From Kitagawia praeruptora (taxonomy: Eukaryota > Streptophyta > Magnoliopsida > Apiales > Apiaceae), in contig CM075344.1 in the NCBI GenBank assembly GCA_037693485.1, positions 72,783,501-72,847,500 on the forward strand: a stretch of 64,000 nucleotides of DNA. Reading direction: 5' to 3'. A program made the translations under genes and the position numbers. The notes under the pieces were generated by a model, which was given only the letters and a program-made list of their open reading frames with translations, made no database searches and was not told where the DNA came from. This document shows, in pieces, positions 10,408 to 22,903 of the stretch (position 1 is its first letter; each line of letters starts with the position of its first letter).

Positions 10408-13011
10408 GGGAGACTTAGTAAGAACTCAGCCAAGAGAGGTACTGAAATTTTCTTTCCTCGATTTATTCAATCTGCACTTAATTTTGTAAATGATAAATTG
10501 ATTGAATTGCCTGGAATAGATAAGAGTAGAATAGGCTATCCTAGATCCATGACCAAACTCATTTTTGGTAATTTGGAGACTAGGAATGATGTGGATGTAA
10601 GACTCAAAATAACTCCCCATATGAAGAGTTTATTTAGGACTTACCCCCACAACATGCAATATTTGATTCCAAATCTTAGTTAGCACAGCCCAAGCAAGTA
10701 GAACAAAATGCCAACCCAGGGCTTGCTAACCAACCCTCTCAAACAAACACTCTACCAAACACAGAGCCATCTGCATCATCCTCTCAACAGGGTGGTGTTA
10801 GTAAAAAGGTGAAGAAGAGAAAACAGATTGAATCTGAACCTTTGACTATCCTGACAGAAGCAGCATTGGCTGTAGAATTAGGTGTAGAAAGTGAGGAACC
10901 TGAGTCACCCTTACTAAAGCCAAAGAAGAGGAAAGCAAAGAAAACCACCTCTTCAGTCACTCAAATGGCTGAAGTTGTAAAATTAGGGGCAAACAGTTCA
11001 CTAGATGTACTCTCTCAACATGGTGCATCTATAGAATCAAGCATTCTCCCCAATGCACCTTCTTGTAATGAGTCAGCACATGGGAGTGATAAGGCTGGCA
11101 CTACACTGAGTGGAGAGCACATCACACTTGAAACTCCCTCTATCTCTCAGGGGGAGTTGCCAAAATCAAATCTACAAGACACTTCTCTTCCAGAATCTAA
11201 CACTCAAATTTCTTTGGAGCCTGCAATTCAAGCAATTGAAGAGTAAGGCATTGATCACCAAGAATTCTTTTCTCTTGGTGAGCCAATGGATTCAAGTGAC
11301 TTAGTGCATGACACTATGCTCACCACCCTGGAACCACATCTAGATGGTGAGGGAATGCAAGCTGGGTCACATCCTAATGACACAATCACAAACACAGAGG
11401 ATTCACTAGTTCTCACTAGAGACTCTGTGCCTGTGTCAACTACTGTTGTAACTCATCCCACTCCTATGGAGACAACAGTAGTAGTGTCAATTCATCAAGT
11501 TGCAGAAGTTGCATCTGTAACTGAGGAGTCTAGCCTACCTAGCTCTAGCTCTAACTTCATGTCCCAATGGCTGAAGCTTGTGCAACATGACAGTGCTTTT
11601 CAGGATCAGGGTCTGTTCCACAATAATTGACGGTTGAAGCTCTTCAAAACTTAATTGTGGATCACATTCCTGAGTTCACAAAGATTGCTTAAAATCTACT
11701 CACAGCAGACATGCCAGATCCAGACTATGAGGCTATTCTCCTATGTCACAGAGATGATGTGGAGCTGCAAAAGGAAAAGATAATAAATGATGCTGAGAGA
11801 GATGGCAATGTAGATGCCTGGTTGCATGGAAAATATGATATTACTCTCAATGAAGCCCTCCAGTATCTAAGAGAGGAATACATCACTTCACTGGGTTCTG
11901 ATGCCAAATCTCTAACTCCTGGTGAAGTGTATGAAGCCATTAATGATCCTTACAAGGGATTCCTCAAGGCTACTCACTATGTTGGCAAGGGTGTTAAAAC
12001 AGAAGTCAACAAAGTATGTGATGAAACAACCAAGGCAGTGATTAACATCAAAAGAGAATTTGCTGCCAAGTTTCTTACTCTAGATCCTGTCCTCGAAACT
12101 TTACAAGACTGCAAATCTACCTGCACCAAGATGGACAATGGCTTAGCTTTGCTTCATGGAACTATCAATAATCTAGCAACTAAGTTTCAAAGTCTATCTG
12201 GTCAGACAACTGATGCTAATGCCATGCTAAGGACCCTATTTGCAAACCAATATGGAGATAAAGTGGTGACTGAAGTCCCTATTCATGAAATGACCAAATT
12301 TGAGGTGCTAAGGCTCAAGGAGCAATCACTGTCTGGTTTTAAATCTACTGATCTATTCACCAAGGTCGATGCTCTTGAAAAAGAAGTGACCTCACTAAAG
12401 CAATCCAATGCTCATCTTATAGACACAGTTGCAACTCTTATTGAATAGTTGAACACTCAGGCCACCACCACAGCTGATGTTCTTCTACATCAACAACTAA
12501 TGTTGTCTGCTATGATGAAGCACATGGGGCTCCCTCTACCTGATGAAACTGTCAATCCCACCTCTTTCAACCCAAAGGCCTCTACCCAAGCTTCTGTGCC
12601 TGACAACAAGCCTAAGGGGGAGAAGATGACCTTAAGGAGCTCAAAACCTAAGGGGCAGAATAAGGGGGAGATACCTAAAGAAAAAGGCATTATCATAACT
12701 GAGGGTGGTCAACCAACAAAGACTTCAAAATCTACAACTCATGCTCCAGACAAAGGGAAAGCCAAAATTGATGAACCTCCATCTTTTCTGCCAGTTGTTA
12801 CTCTACCACTTGTGCACATCACTACTCCAAGTGGCCAACAGCAAAATATCACTACTAAAGTAGTTGTAGGGGGTATGCCATCTGACAAACCTCCATCCTC
12901 TAAAACTGAAAGTGCTAAGCCTGTAGAAGTAAAAGTGGTCATTCAGGCTAAGCTACAAGAAGTTGCAAAATCTAATGTCTATCATGATGATGCATTTTTG
13001 AAGTTTCTGAA
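10408..13011 (+). pseudogene. SIRE-type additional ORF (env-like), first segment
   Basis: The start region encodes KRGTEIFFPRFIQSALNF and an ITPHMKSLFRTYP stretch. It resembles in layout the first third of the intact extra ORF at 48169-51264. A hydrophilic, Ser/Thr/Pro-rich middle follows. The coding frame is interrupted by a frameshift near 10680, a TAA at 11244-11246, a frameshift plus a stop near 11628-11690, and a TAG at 12446-12448. At 13007-13011 it runs into the Tekay element. SIRE extra ORFs have been called env-like, but I see no signal peptide or clear membrane segment here, and the function is unknown. Confidence 0.65.
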
Positions 13012-16000
13012 TGTAAGAACCCTAATTTTTGGTAATATTTTCTTTTATTTAATATCTTGTGACAATGTCAATATGGAACCTTTCTGGTCATCCCTGTTGA
13101 TTAATAGAATTGATTGTCTGAGAAACTGTGTTGTTGCATTCACTATGTAAGATAAAAGGAAGATTGTGAAGGCAAGAGTCTTATTGTTAGTAAGATTTAT
13201 AAAACTTGGGATTTGAGAATGATTAGAGTGTTAAAAGATTTATTAAGGATTATGACAAGGAATTATGGATATTCGAGGAATTTACACAATTAAGTACTTA
13301 AGGAATTACTAGGGAAATCTCTACGCGACAAAATACTATTACGGGAGATTAATTAAGATACGATACGAATTAAAGATTAAGTGACAAGCATTGGTGGTAG
13401 AATAATGATACAAGGAGTAGTATTGCATGCAAGTCCCATGCAACTAAGTAGTTAGGAAAAGCAAACTAGTTAAACCAAGTGGACAAGAGGAATAGTAACT
13501 AGCTACTACTTTTTCCAAGGAGGAGACAAGAGTACAAGGAGGCCATACCTAGACTTGTACCATGCTTATACATACACTAATATGTATCACCCAACCACTT
13601 AACACAATTATTCAACCAACACAAAAATCAAAAGACAAAAGCTCTCCCCCCCCCTTGGAAGAAAGCTCTCGGCCAAACAAGAAAACAAGGAAGAAAATTT
13701 TCTTTCTTCCACTTCTCATCACTCATAAATCAAGGCATAAATACTAGGCCCTCTCCATCATCTAAGCAAGGTATATTAAGAGTTTCAAGCCATTTCATCC
13801 ATCCAATTTCAAGATATTAATTATTATAGATATTGTGAATAGTAACCATGTTTGGTTTTCTTTTAGATCTTGGATTGTAAGGGTTGTAGGAGATCATTCA
13901 AGGTGTTCTTGAGTTTTGTAAGGCTTACCCAAGTCTCCTAGGTACTCAAGAAGGTATAAAAATCATAACCCCTCTTGGCCATGTAGTGTTTATAATGTTT
14001 GGTGATAGATCCATGTGTTACAGTGTTAATCTTGGTTGTATAAGTAATGGATGACATGGATCTTGAGTTTAAATGTTGTGATTGTGATTTTTATGATTGT
14101 GGATAGTATATGTATCTCCATGAGTGTTATAAAGCATGAACTAAGTGAGTTAGGTATTGGTTGTGTTGTGGAATTGAGAAAATTGGTTGATCTAAGTGGT
14201 ACATGCTTGCTGAGTTTTTCCAGGAACATTGACCTGTCTTGTAACATGGTTTTGAACCCCCAAATATTGTCCCCTGAGGTCCTACCATATATTATTGGAA
14301 AGATAATTGAATGTAGTTTCTGGAAATGTAAGGTTCATGACTGGGTGATGTATAGATTTTAAGTTATGGCCGGAGAAGTAAATTGTGTTTCTGGATTCCG
14401 GACTGCACTAAGTGACCCCCTTGTGAACCTTGTTTAAACCCCTAAAAATTTATGTGGGATCATGGAAAAATTAGAGAAGCTAGTAAATGCAGTGGGAAAG
14501 GCTACCCAAAAAGAATTAGATTAAAATATGAATTTTTCAATTTTATAAAAATGCTAGAGTAAAATTCGCGCAAGGGAAAAAGTCATTAAGTGGAATATAA
14601 TTCTAGGGGTAATGGTCATGACTCGGACATGGTAACTAAATTAAGTCGAATAAGTGACGAGCGAAATCGAGTGGTGACATGAACCTATAGTGGGGCTAGA
14701 GTGTCATAAGACGAAGTCATTAAGTTAATTTCGTACCCCCCTAAAACCCCGTAATTAAAGAGATATTGTTAAGGTACTAACGAGCGGTTATTGCTTATGT
14801 ATAGATCGTTCCACTCCGCACGCTCGACCACCCCAACCAAACCAAGGCAAGTTTACTTTTCAAAACTTTTACATATACAAGGACTTTCACTGTTGTGTTT
14901 GTAGTTTTCAATCATATAAAATGTTTATGTTTATCGAAGTATCGATGAAATTGAGATGTATAAGTACATATATGTTGTACCCCTTGAACTTAGATTAAAA
15001 TGTTTTCTTCGGACAACGACTCTAGCAATAGAGGTCGTAGCGGTCCGTATATACTATTGACCGGGGAGCGGTATATTATTATATCGTAATTAAATTGCGA
15101 AAACCCGAAGGGTCATTCGGGGAGTGTCGTATACTCAAGTAATTATTTTTATATCTTCGTAAATACTCGAAACCCTATCTTGGAATAAAAGTTTATTTTA
15201 TTAAATAATTATTTTATTAATTATTAATATTAAATCTTAAAATATCATTTATTAATTATTGTTCATTATTTTAAAGACAAAGCTAATCCAAGATACCTTT
15301 AGCACTTTCAAACTCGAACTTTTTCGAATTCAAAACATTTTCGAAAACCCCCGGTCAGGTTTGTTTCTTGTATGATTTCAAGAATCATCGGTCGACTGAT
15401 GTCGGACCTCAATTACTCTGTTTTTAATCAAAATCAAGTTTTTAAAAGAAAAAGAAAAAGGGACTCTGGCAGGTGTGGGAACCGTTGACGAACGATTCCC
15501 GGGATGTGTAAGCGGCCGTGAGCCAGGCCGTCCATCAATTATTATTCCGGCCCAGGTGTTGCCGAAGGATGATTACGGATGTAGTTTTCATCGAGGGTGA
15601 TTACGGATGTAGTTTTCACCCGGGGATAGTTACGGATGTAGTTTCTATCCTTCTACCGGTAGAGAAGACCCGCGGATTATTGGACTCGGATGTGGCAACT
15701 GATCATCGTCAATCCCTGTCAGGTTTTATGTTTTCTTTAAGTCCCATTCCTCCATTTTGGAAAAATGCTTTGACACTGTTTCTCAGGCCTATGTGCCAAG
15801 TTGCTGATAGTGTTCTATTTTGATGAGAAAGATGTTGACTCTATGCAGTATCTAGAACTGCAAGGTTATTTTGAAAACAAGGGCACGTATTGGTGCACCT
15901 TCGAAATTTATCAACAATGACAAGTGATTTTATAACTAATTGATACAAACGAGTTTAATGACTGCTCAACATATGAAATGTTATATTGCTTATCTTATAC

Positions 16001-16505
16001 ATATATTTCTTGCTGAGCTATAGTTACTCACTCTTGCTTGTTTTCAAATTTTACAAACACAACAGCTAAGAGAAATGGCAAGACCCCGTCAGACTGTTCG
16101 AAAGCAGGTGACTAGACCCCAGGCTGCAGTTGAGATTCCACCGGTAGGCCCCATTAGCCGGATTGGTTGGCAACTTTTGTTAGTACGTTTTATTTATAAG
16201 TATGACTTGTGCAAGGCAGTGTACCGTAACAAACTTTCAAGCCGCCAACTTCGCTTCATATCGAAGTGTTGCTGGTAGCATAAATGCTATTTAATTCAGT
16301 CTGTAATAACTCTGAAACTTTTACTTTTGCTTAATCAAGTGTATGACGTTTCTGAGACTCTAACCTGTGTGTGTGTGTGCGGTGTGAGTTTTATTGTGGG
16401 GTCGATGGCTGTTTTATATATATTATGTGCAAGAACAAGTATGTTATTAATGGAAAATGGACCGTGAGCGCCTAGATCTCCGACCCCGGATCTAGGGGCG
16501 TCACA
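13012..16505 (+). repeat. 5' LTR of the Tekay element
   Basis: Runs from TGTAAGAACCC to GGGGCGTCACA. It differs from 22904-26396 by scattered single-base changes only. A likely TATA region (TTATACATATA) is near 15995-16010. The first ATG after it is at 16075 and opens a 67-codon frame conserved in both LTRs. A short GT microsatellite is at about 16363-16379. Confidence 0.95.
15566..15655 (+). repeat. Short tandem repeat in the Tekay LTR
   Basis: Three units of about 28-30 bp share TTACGGATGTAGTTT. The same block is in the other LTR (about 25460-25546). A further single ATACGGATGTAG lies in the leader near 17596. It lies upstream of the presumed promoter, so it may be a regulatory array. Confidence 0.8.
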
Positions 16506-16509
16506 GAAA

Positions 16510-16520
16510 TGGTATCAGAG
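16510..16520 (+). other. Primer binding site (initiator tRNA-Met), Tekay element
   Basis: TGGTATCAGAG, complementary to the 3' end of plant initiator tRNA-Met, lies four bases after the end of the 5' LTR. Confidence 0.92.
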
Positions 16521-16736
16521 AGGAGGTTACAGTTCTCAGAAACGATAGTAATTTAGGAAAGCAACCATAATAATACGAATAATAATAACACTAATAATAA
16601 CCCCATTAATAGCTAGAGCTCTCATCGAGTTCACAGTTGGGTTATCGGACATAGCCCTGACTTCTAAGGCCCGTGAGGGAACTACTCCTTAAACCTTTCT
16701 TTATGGTTAGTGACCCACCTTATTTTCCTTGTGTGG

Positions 16737-17447
16737 ATGGCGGAGATCCCTGAGATACCAGACCCTGAGGCCTATGAGAGAGAGCACGATGAGGCGCTGC
16801 TGAGAGATACCGAGGATCCCGAGGAGGACATGAGTGCTGACACTGAGCTTGGCCCCTGGATTACGCTGATAGGGGATACTAATGATGAGGATCCCGATGA
16901 GGAGCCCTATGTTGAGCCTGAGCCCGTTACCCCCTCCCCTGTAGCCACTGATGAGGAGAGTGTGCGATCCGGTGAGGGCCGTGTTGTGTCACCCCCGCCC
17001 TCTCCGCAGTCATTGAGCCCCACTTCTTCGGATGATGACTTCGAGGAGGATACTTCTGGCGAGGAGGAGATTGACCCTACTCCTGCTCCTGCCCCTGTTA
17101 TGCCACCCCCACCACTGGACCTACCCCCGGTGTCGGGCGCTGAGCACGCCTATGTTGTGCAGTTCATGACCCGGGACTTACTTTCTGCCGAGGCCAGACT
17201 TAATGAGGCGAGGCGAGCACTAGTGGAGGAGCGCGAGGCACGATTGAGGATTCAGGCTGAGATGAGGATTGCTGTTGCTAGGAGGACTAGAGCTCGACTC
17301 CACCGGATCGAGAGGAGGAGTCGTGCGAGGATTATTGGTTTGGGAGTCCGCGGGGACGGAGTGATCCGGACTAGGGATGCTAGGCGCGTTGTGCGTCGTG
17401 CATTCTCCCGGGTGAGGTCATTGCTCCGTCGCGGGGCGGCACCATGA
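16737..17447 (+). CDS. Leader ORF of the Tekay element, acidic/basic protein of 236 residues
   Basis: An intact frame between primer site and gag, starting ATG at 16737 (MAEIPEIPDPEAYEREHDEA). The first 130 residues are strongly acidic and proline-rich (runs of D, E and P). A helical, probably coiled-coil stretch follows (LLSAEARLNEARRALVEERE), and the last 70 residues are very arginine-rich. It is GC-rich and free of stops even though pol in the same element has four. I do not recognise a family, and gag-pol starts separately at 18181. A splice from the LTR ORF could replace its first three codons (see findings). Charge layout suggests nucleic-acid or chromatin binding, but that is inference. 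Confidence 0.6.
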   Translation: MAEIPEIPDPEAYEREHDEALLRDTEDPEEDMSADTELGPWITLIGDTNDEDPDEEPYVEPEPVTPSPVATDEESVRSGEGRVVSPPPSPQSLSPTSSDDDFEEDTSGEEEIDPTPAPAPVMPPPPLDLPPVSGAEHAYVVQFMTRDLLSAEARLNEARRALVEEREARLRIQAEMRIAVARRTRARLHRIERRSRARIIGLGVRGDGVIRTRDARRVVRRAFSRVRSLLRRGAAP

Positions 17448-18180
17448 TATGTTATGGATAGCTCAGTCCTCTTGGTTCAGATGATATTAGTGTGTCGATT
17501 TTGTGGGATAGTTGACTTATGCAGTGGCGTCCTTTCTGACCAGTGGATGAGTAGACTGACCTACAGATATGTAGATGTGACTTTGGATAGTATATACGGA
17601 TGTAGCCCTATTTTTGTGTAGCCTTGACTATTCAGATGATGTACTTGTATTGTTCCGCTTTTACTAGACCTTGATATTGGAACTATGCGTTAGGCTTTAA
17701 CATCCAAACTATGTGATGACTCTTGTACCATATTTATCTAGTTTCAGTTTCCTTGATATTGTCTCGACTGCCTTACTTTTCGATGCCATGCTTTACTGTT
17801 TTGATATACAACTGTGAACATACAACTTTTACAAACCACAAATACAACTACGCTGTTTCAAATTTACAACTTGCGATTTCAACTCATTTCCTACAAATTT
17901 TCAAAATGTTCCTACAAGCTTTAAAATAAATTTTCAATCTATTGTATTTAAAAGTTTAAAGATACTTCTACAAGTTACGAAGTTTTGAAATCTTGGAAAT
18001 TCCTACAAATGTTTTCGAACCACGTAACGATTTTCCCTAAAAGTTTTACCACCATCATAAGGGCACCGCAAGTTCGAAATTTTAACCCTGTATGAGGAGG
18101 AACAATACGTTCCTGACTTCTCTAAATACTGTCAAATAATTTGAAAACCCTAACCCATTTCTTGTCTCATTATCAGAATT
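17448..18180 (+). other. Tekay leader between the leader ORF and gag
   Basis: No gene is supported. The stretch is T/A-rich, with polypyrimidine runs before the gag start (TTGTCTCATTATCAGAATT just upstream of ATG 18181). Such sequence could serve as a splice acceptor, but there is no evidence of use. Confidence 0.5.
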
Positions 18181-19968
18181 ATGCCACCCAGAAGAATGAA
18201 CACTCGAGCTCACCCGGCCAACTCTGAAGGCCAGGGTAGCCACCATGGGCCGGGAGGCCACCAAAACCGTGAGAGAGATAATTTGAACCTGAGCGAGGAT
18301 GAAGGTAGTGACTATAACTTGTTTGATAACTCTGAGTATGATGAAGAAGAAGCTGAAGATGACACCCGAGAGGTAGAAAATCCAAGGAGAGATCCTATGG
18401 AGCAATTCATGGACTTACTTAGGCAGAACTTGGACCGTCCCCCAGTTCAACAACCACCCAACAATGCAAATGCAAATGCTTTTCGGAACTTCAAATCCCT
18501 GAAACCCCCAGAATTTAAAGGAACTGCAGACCCGGTTGAGGCAAGAGCCTGGCTGAAGGAAATGGAAAAATCTTTCGAGATACTGGGTGTCGCTGAAGAG
18601 CAGAAGACTGTTTTTGCCACTTACCTTCTGAAGGGTGAGGCGAACTATTGGTGGGAAGCTAAGAAGAATTTGGAAGGAAGAGGTGTGGTGACCTGGGAGA
18701 GGTTTAGCGAGCTGTTCTTGGAGAAGTACTTCCCTAGGTTCATGGAGACACAAATGGAGCTGAAGTTTTTGGAACTGAAGCAAGGTAACATGACGGTGGC
18801 CGAGTATGAGGCCAAATTTACTGAGTTGTCGAGGTTTGTGCCGGAATATGTGAACTCTGAGGCAAAGAGGGCCCGAAGGTTTCAATTAGGGCTAAAGCAA
18901 TGGATTCAGAATTGTGTAGCGGTTCTTGAGCTGACAGACTATGCCACCCTGGTACAGAAGGCATCAATTGTTGAGGTTGGAAGTGAACAGATGCAGAAGG
19001 AGAGGGAAGGAAAGAAGAGGAAGTTTGATAGTAGGAAGGGAAATTCTGCGAGTGGGAGCTTTCCGAGCAAATTTAAGCGAGGAACGGTGTCCCAACCCAG
19101 CGGAAACTTTGGAACCAAGAGAGCTGAAAGTTGGAGTGTGAGCCAGAGCGGTCGGCCACAGGGATCGTCTTACTCCACCCCATCCCGAGCCCTACCCCCG
19201 GATTGCAATAAATATGGAAGGAGACATGCGGGCGTGTGTAACCTACAAGATGTGAAGTGCTTCAAGTGTGGGCTGACAGGACATTATGCTAACGCCTGTC
19301 GAGGAACTAGTAACAACACCAGTGCTGGAGGTAATTGCTTCAAGTGTGGGAAACCAGGGCACCGAATGATGGAATGTATGTCCTCTGGGCCAGCTGCATC
19401 AAGAGTGAGTGGAGCTGCTTCTAACAAGGCCCCTACTGCAAGAACTTTTAACATGACGGTGCAGGATGCCGTGAGGAACACGGATGTGATTGCAGGTACC
19501 CTACTACTCAACTCAGTTAAGGCAAATGTTTTATTTGATTCGGGAGCTACCAAGTCTTTCATATCTCTAGATTTTGTATGTCAGTTAGGCCTTAAGACTG
19601 AACCATTGAGAGACAGACTGCAAGTAGAGATAGCTAATCATGAAATTATTCTTGTTAACCAAGTATGTCCAGGTTGCGACCTAGAAATAGAAGGGCAACA
19701 CTTTCGGGTAGATTTAATACCTTTTAAACTAGGAGAGTTTGACGTAATAGTAGGTATGGATTGGTTAACAACCCACGGAGCCCAGATTGATTGTGTAAAG
19801 AAGAAAGTAAGTTTGAAACTGCCAGGGGACGAGGAAGTAGTGTTTAGTGGAAAACGGCAAAACCAAAAGTTCCTGACTATGATTCAAGCTAAGAAGCTGT
19901 TACGTAAAGGATGCGAAGCCTATTTAGCCTATGTGAAGGATACCAAGAAGGAGGCACCAAACCTATAG
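18181..19968 (+). pseudogene. gag-protease of the Tekay element
   Basis: Open for 595 codons from ATG at 18181 (MPPRRMNTRAHPANSEGQG). Residues about 1-100 are acidic and disordered. About 105-270 are the Retrotrans_gag capsid region (EARAWLKEMEKSFEILG). Two CCHC zinc knuckles follow at C360 (CFKCGLTGHYANAC) and C386 (CFKCGKPGHRMMEC). The aspartic protease has its DSGA catalytic motif at D453. A cysteine just upstream of the knuckles appears to be tyrosine (CNKYGRRHAG). The frame ends at TAG 19966-19968 and then continues in the same frame into RT, so this TAG most likely interrupts a single gag-pol polyprotein. Confidence 0.9.
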
Positions 19969-22870
19969 GAAATCCCTGTCGTTAATGAGTTCGCGGAAGT
20001 ATTTCCAGATGATCTTCCCGGACTACCACCTGATAGAGACATCGAGTTCGCTATAGACTTAGTTCCTGGTACGGCCCCAATTTCGAAAGCCCCGTATCGG
20101 CTAGCCCCAGTGGAGATGAAAGAGCTGGCCACTCAGTTACAAGAGTTGTTGGATAAAGGGATGATAAGACCTAGTGTGTCACCGTGGGGAGCCCCGGTAT
20201 TATTCGTGAAAAAGAAGGATGGTAGTATGAGATTATGTATAGACTACAGGGAGTTGAATAAGGTGACTATAAAGAATAAATATCCCTTGCCCAGGATAGA
20301 TGACCTGTTTGATCAACTAAAGGACGCAGTTTATTTTTCTAAAATTGATTTGAGGACCGGGTATCACCAGTTAAGAATTAAACCAGAAGATATACCAAAG
20401 ACGGCCTTTCGCACCCGGTACGGACACTATGAGTTCCTAGTGATGTCATTTTGGTTAACGAATGCCCCCGCAGCTTTCATGGATTTAATGAATTGAGTCT
20501 TTAAGAAGTACTTGGACAAGTGTGTTATAGTATTCATCGATGACATCTTGATTTATTCCAAGACGAAGGAGGAACACGCAGAGCACTTGAGGATTGTACT
20601 GGGAGCATTGAGAAAAGAAAAGTTGTACGCTAAGTTCTCGAAGTGTGAATTTTGGTTGAGGGAAGTTCAGTTTTTAGGGCATGTGATTAGCGAACAAGGC
20701 ATTCTAGTGGACCCAGCCAAAATAGAGGCTGTGTCAAATTGGGAGAGACCAACCACTCCGACAGAGGTGAGAAGTTTTATAGGGTTGGCTGGCTATTATT
20801 GGAGGTTTGTCCAAGACTTTGCCAAGATAGCAGCCCCTTTGACTCGACTAACTCGCAAGACCGAGAAGTTTGTGTGGACTGAAAAATGCGAAGAGAGCTT
20901 TCAAGAGTTGAAAAAAAAGGTTGGTGACAGCACCAGTACTAGCCCTACCTGATGATGAGGGAGATTTTGTGATTTATAGCGACGCATCCCATAAAGGCTT
21001 AGGGTGTGTGCTTATGCAGCGCGGTAAAGTGATTGCGTATGCGTCCAGACAACTTAAGGAGTACGAGATAAGATACCCCACCCATGATTTGGAATTAGCG
21101 GCGATAGTTTTCGCTTTGAAGATCTGGAGACATTATCTTTACGGAGAAAAGTGTGAAATCTACACGGATCACAAGAGCTTAAAGTACATATTCACTCAGA
21201 AAGAGTTAAACATGAGACAGAGGAGATGGCTAGAGTTAATCAAGGATTACGACTGTGAGATTCACTACCACCCAGGGAAGGCCAATGTGGTGGCCGATGC
21301 ACTTAGCCGAAAGGAGAAACTCAAGATGATAACGTCAGTGGACGAATTGATCAAGGACCTTGAGAAACTGGAGATTGAAGTGAGGTTACCAGGAATTGGA
21401 CAAGAGAGTCTAATGGAAATAAGAGTCCAACCACCGCTATTGGAAAAGATTAAGTTATGCCAGGAAAAGAAGATAGAAGAAGAAAAGAATTCGATGGAGA
21501 AAATTTTGACTGGTGAAGAAATTAAGTGTGTAATGGACGGGAATGGAGTTATGAGGTACGCATCTAGGATATGGATCCCGAACGTTCAGGAATTAAAAGA
21601 CGAGATTTTGCAAGAGGCTCATAGTTTAAGGTACTCAATTCACCCTGGAGGCACTAAGATGTATAGAGATCCGAGGGAATACTATTGGTGGCCAAATATG
21701 AAGAAGGACGTGGCAGAGTGGGTAAGTAAATGCTTGACATGTCAGAGAGTAAAGGCCGAACACTAGAGGCCCAGTGGATTGTTGCAACCCTTAGAGATAC
21801 CCGAGTGGAAGTGGGAGCATATTGCGATGGACTTTGTGGTCGGACTACCAAGGACCAAGGCTAATCATGATGCCATTTGGGTAATCATCGATAGATTGAC
21901 CAAGTCAGCACATTTTCTTCCAATCAACGAGAGATACACTGTCGACAAGCTGGCAGATATTTACTTAAAGGAGATCGTGGTAAGGCATGGGGTTCCCGTG
22001 AGCATTGTATCAGATAGAGACCCAAGATTCAACTCCAGGTTCTGGAGAAGTTTTCAGGATTGTGTGGGGACCAAGTTAAACATGAGTACTGCATACCATC
22101 CCCAAACAGACGGACAGAGTGAGAGTACCATCTAGACCATCGAGGACATGTTGAGGGTATGTGCCATTGATTTTAAGGGAAGTTGGGATGACCACTTGCC
22201 GTTGATCAAATTTTCCTACAACAACAGTTACCATGCGAGTATAGGCATGCCCCCATATGAAGCTTTGTACGGACGAAGATGTCGATCTCCCTTGTGTTGG
22301 GAAGAGGTAGGAGAGCGGAAGATATTAGGGCCTGAACTGGTCCAACAAACAAGAGAAACTATCGAACTCATAAGAGGACGGCTGGTAGCGGCCCAAGACA
22401 GACAGAAGAAGTATGCGGACCAGACCCGCAAGGACAAAGAATATGAGGTAGGAGAGTTTGTGATGTTAAAAGTATCACCGTGGAAGGGATTGATGAGATT
22501 TGGTAAGAAAGGGAAACTAAGCCCGAGATTTATTGGACCTTTTGAGATCTTGAAACGAGTTGGAAAGTTAGCCTATGAATTGGCTTTACCTCCGAGCTTA
22601 CAGCAAGTACATAATGTGTTCCATGTGTCCATGCTACGACCCTACCATACCGACTTCCAACATGTGATAGAACATGATCAAGTGGATCTGCAACCAGACT
22701 TAACATATGTGAAGCAACCCGTAGAAGTCATGGATAGAAAAGAACAGGTGCTGAGGAACAAGGTTGTCAAACTAGTGAGAGTTTTGTGGAGGAACCAGAA
22801 TGTCGAAGAATCAACATGGGAACTAGAGAGCGCGATGCGTGAAAAGCACCCCCAACTGTTTTCAACCTGA
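19969..22870 (+). pseudogene. RT-RNase H-integrase of the Tekay element
   Basis: In order: the reverse transcriptase (LCIDYRELNKVTIKNKYP; catalytic FIDD at 20533-20544), RNase H (VIYSDASHKGLGC, EIYTDHKSL), the HHCC zinc domain of integrase (near 21615-21750), the DDE core (MDFVVGLP, SDRDPRF, QSESTI), and a tail ending VLWRNQNVEESTWELE, the chromodomain-like form of Tekay/Del elements. Breaks: TGA at 20494-20496, a one-base expansion of an A run at 20911-20918 that shifts frame, TAG at 21764-21766 and TAG at 22133-22135. RT also has FWLTNAP where glycine is usual. Normally it makes cDNA and integrates it; here it is inactive. Confidence 0.93.
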
Positions 22871-22890
22871 TTCTGGGACGGAATCCTTTT

Positions 22891-22903
22891 AAGGAGGGGA
22901 GGT
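22891..22903 (+). other. Polypurine tract, Tekay element
   Basis: AAGGAGGGGAGGT lies directly before the TG that starts the 3' LTR; this is the plus-strand primer position. Confidence 0.88.

Noticed and set aside
15518..15823. 101-codon frame in the Tekay LTR, identical at 25409-25714
   Set aside because: Starts at GTG and covers the tandem repeat block; conservation is explained by LTR identity.
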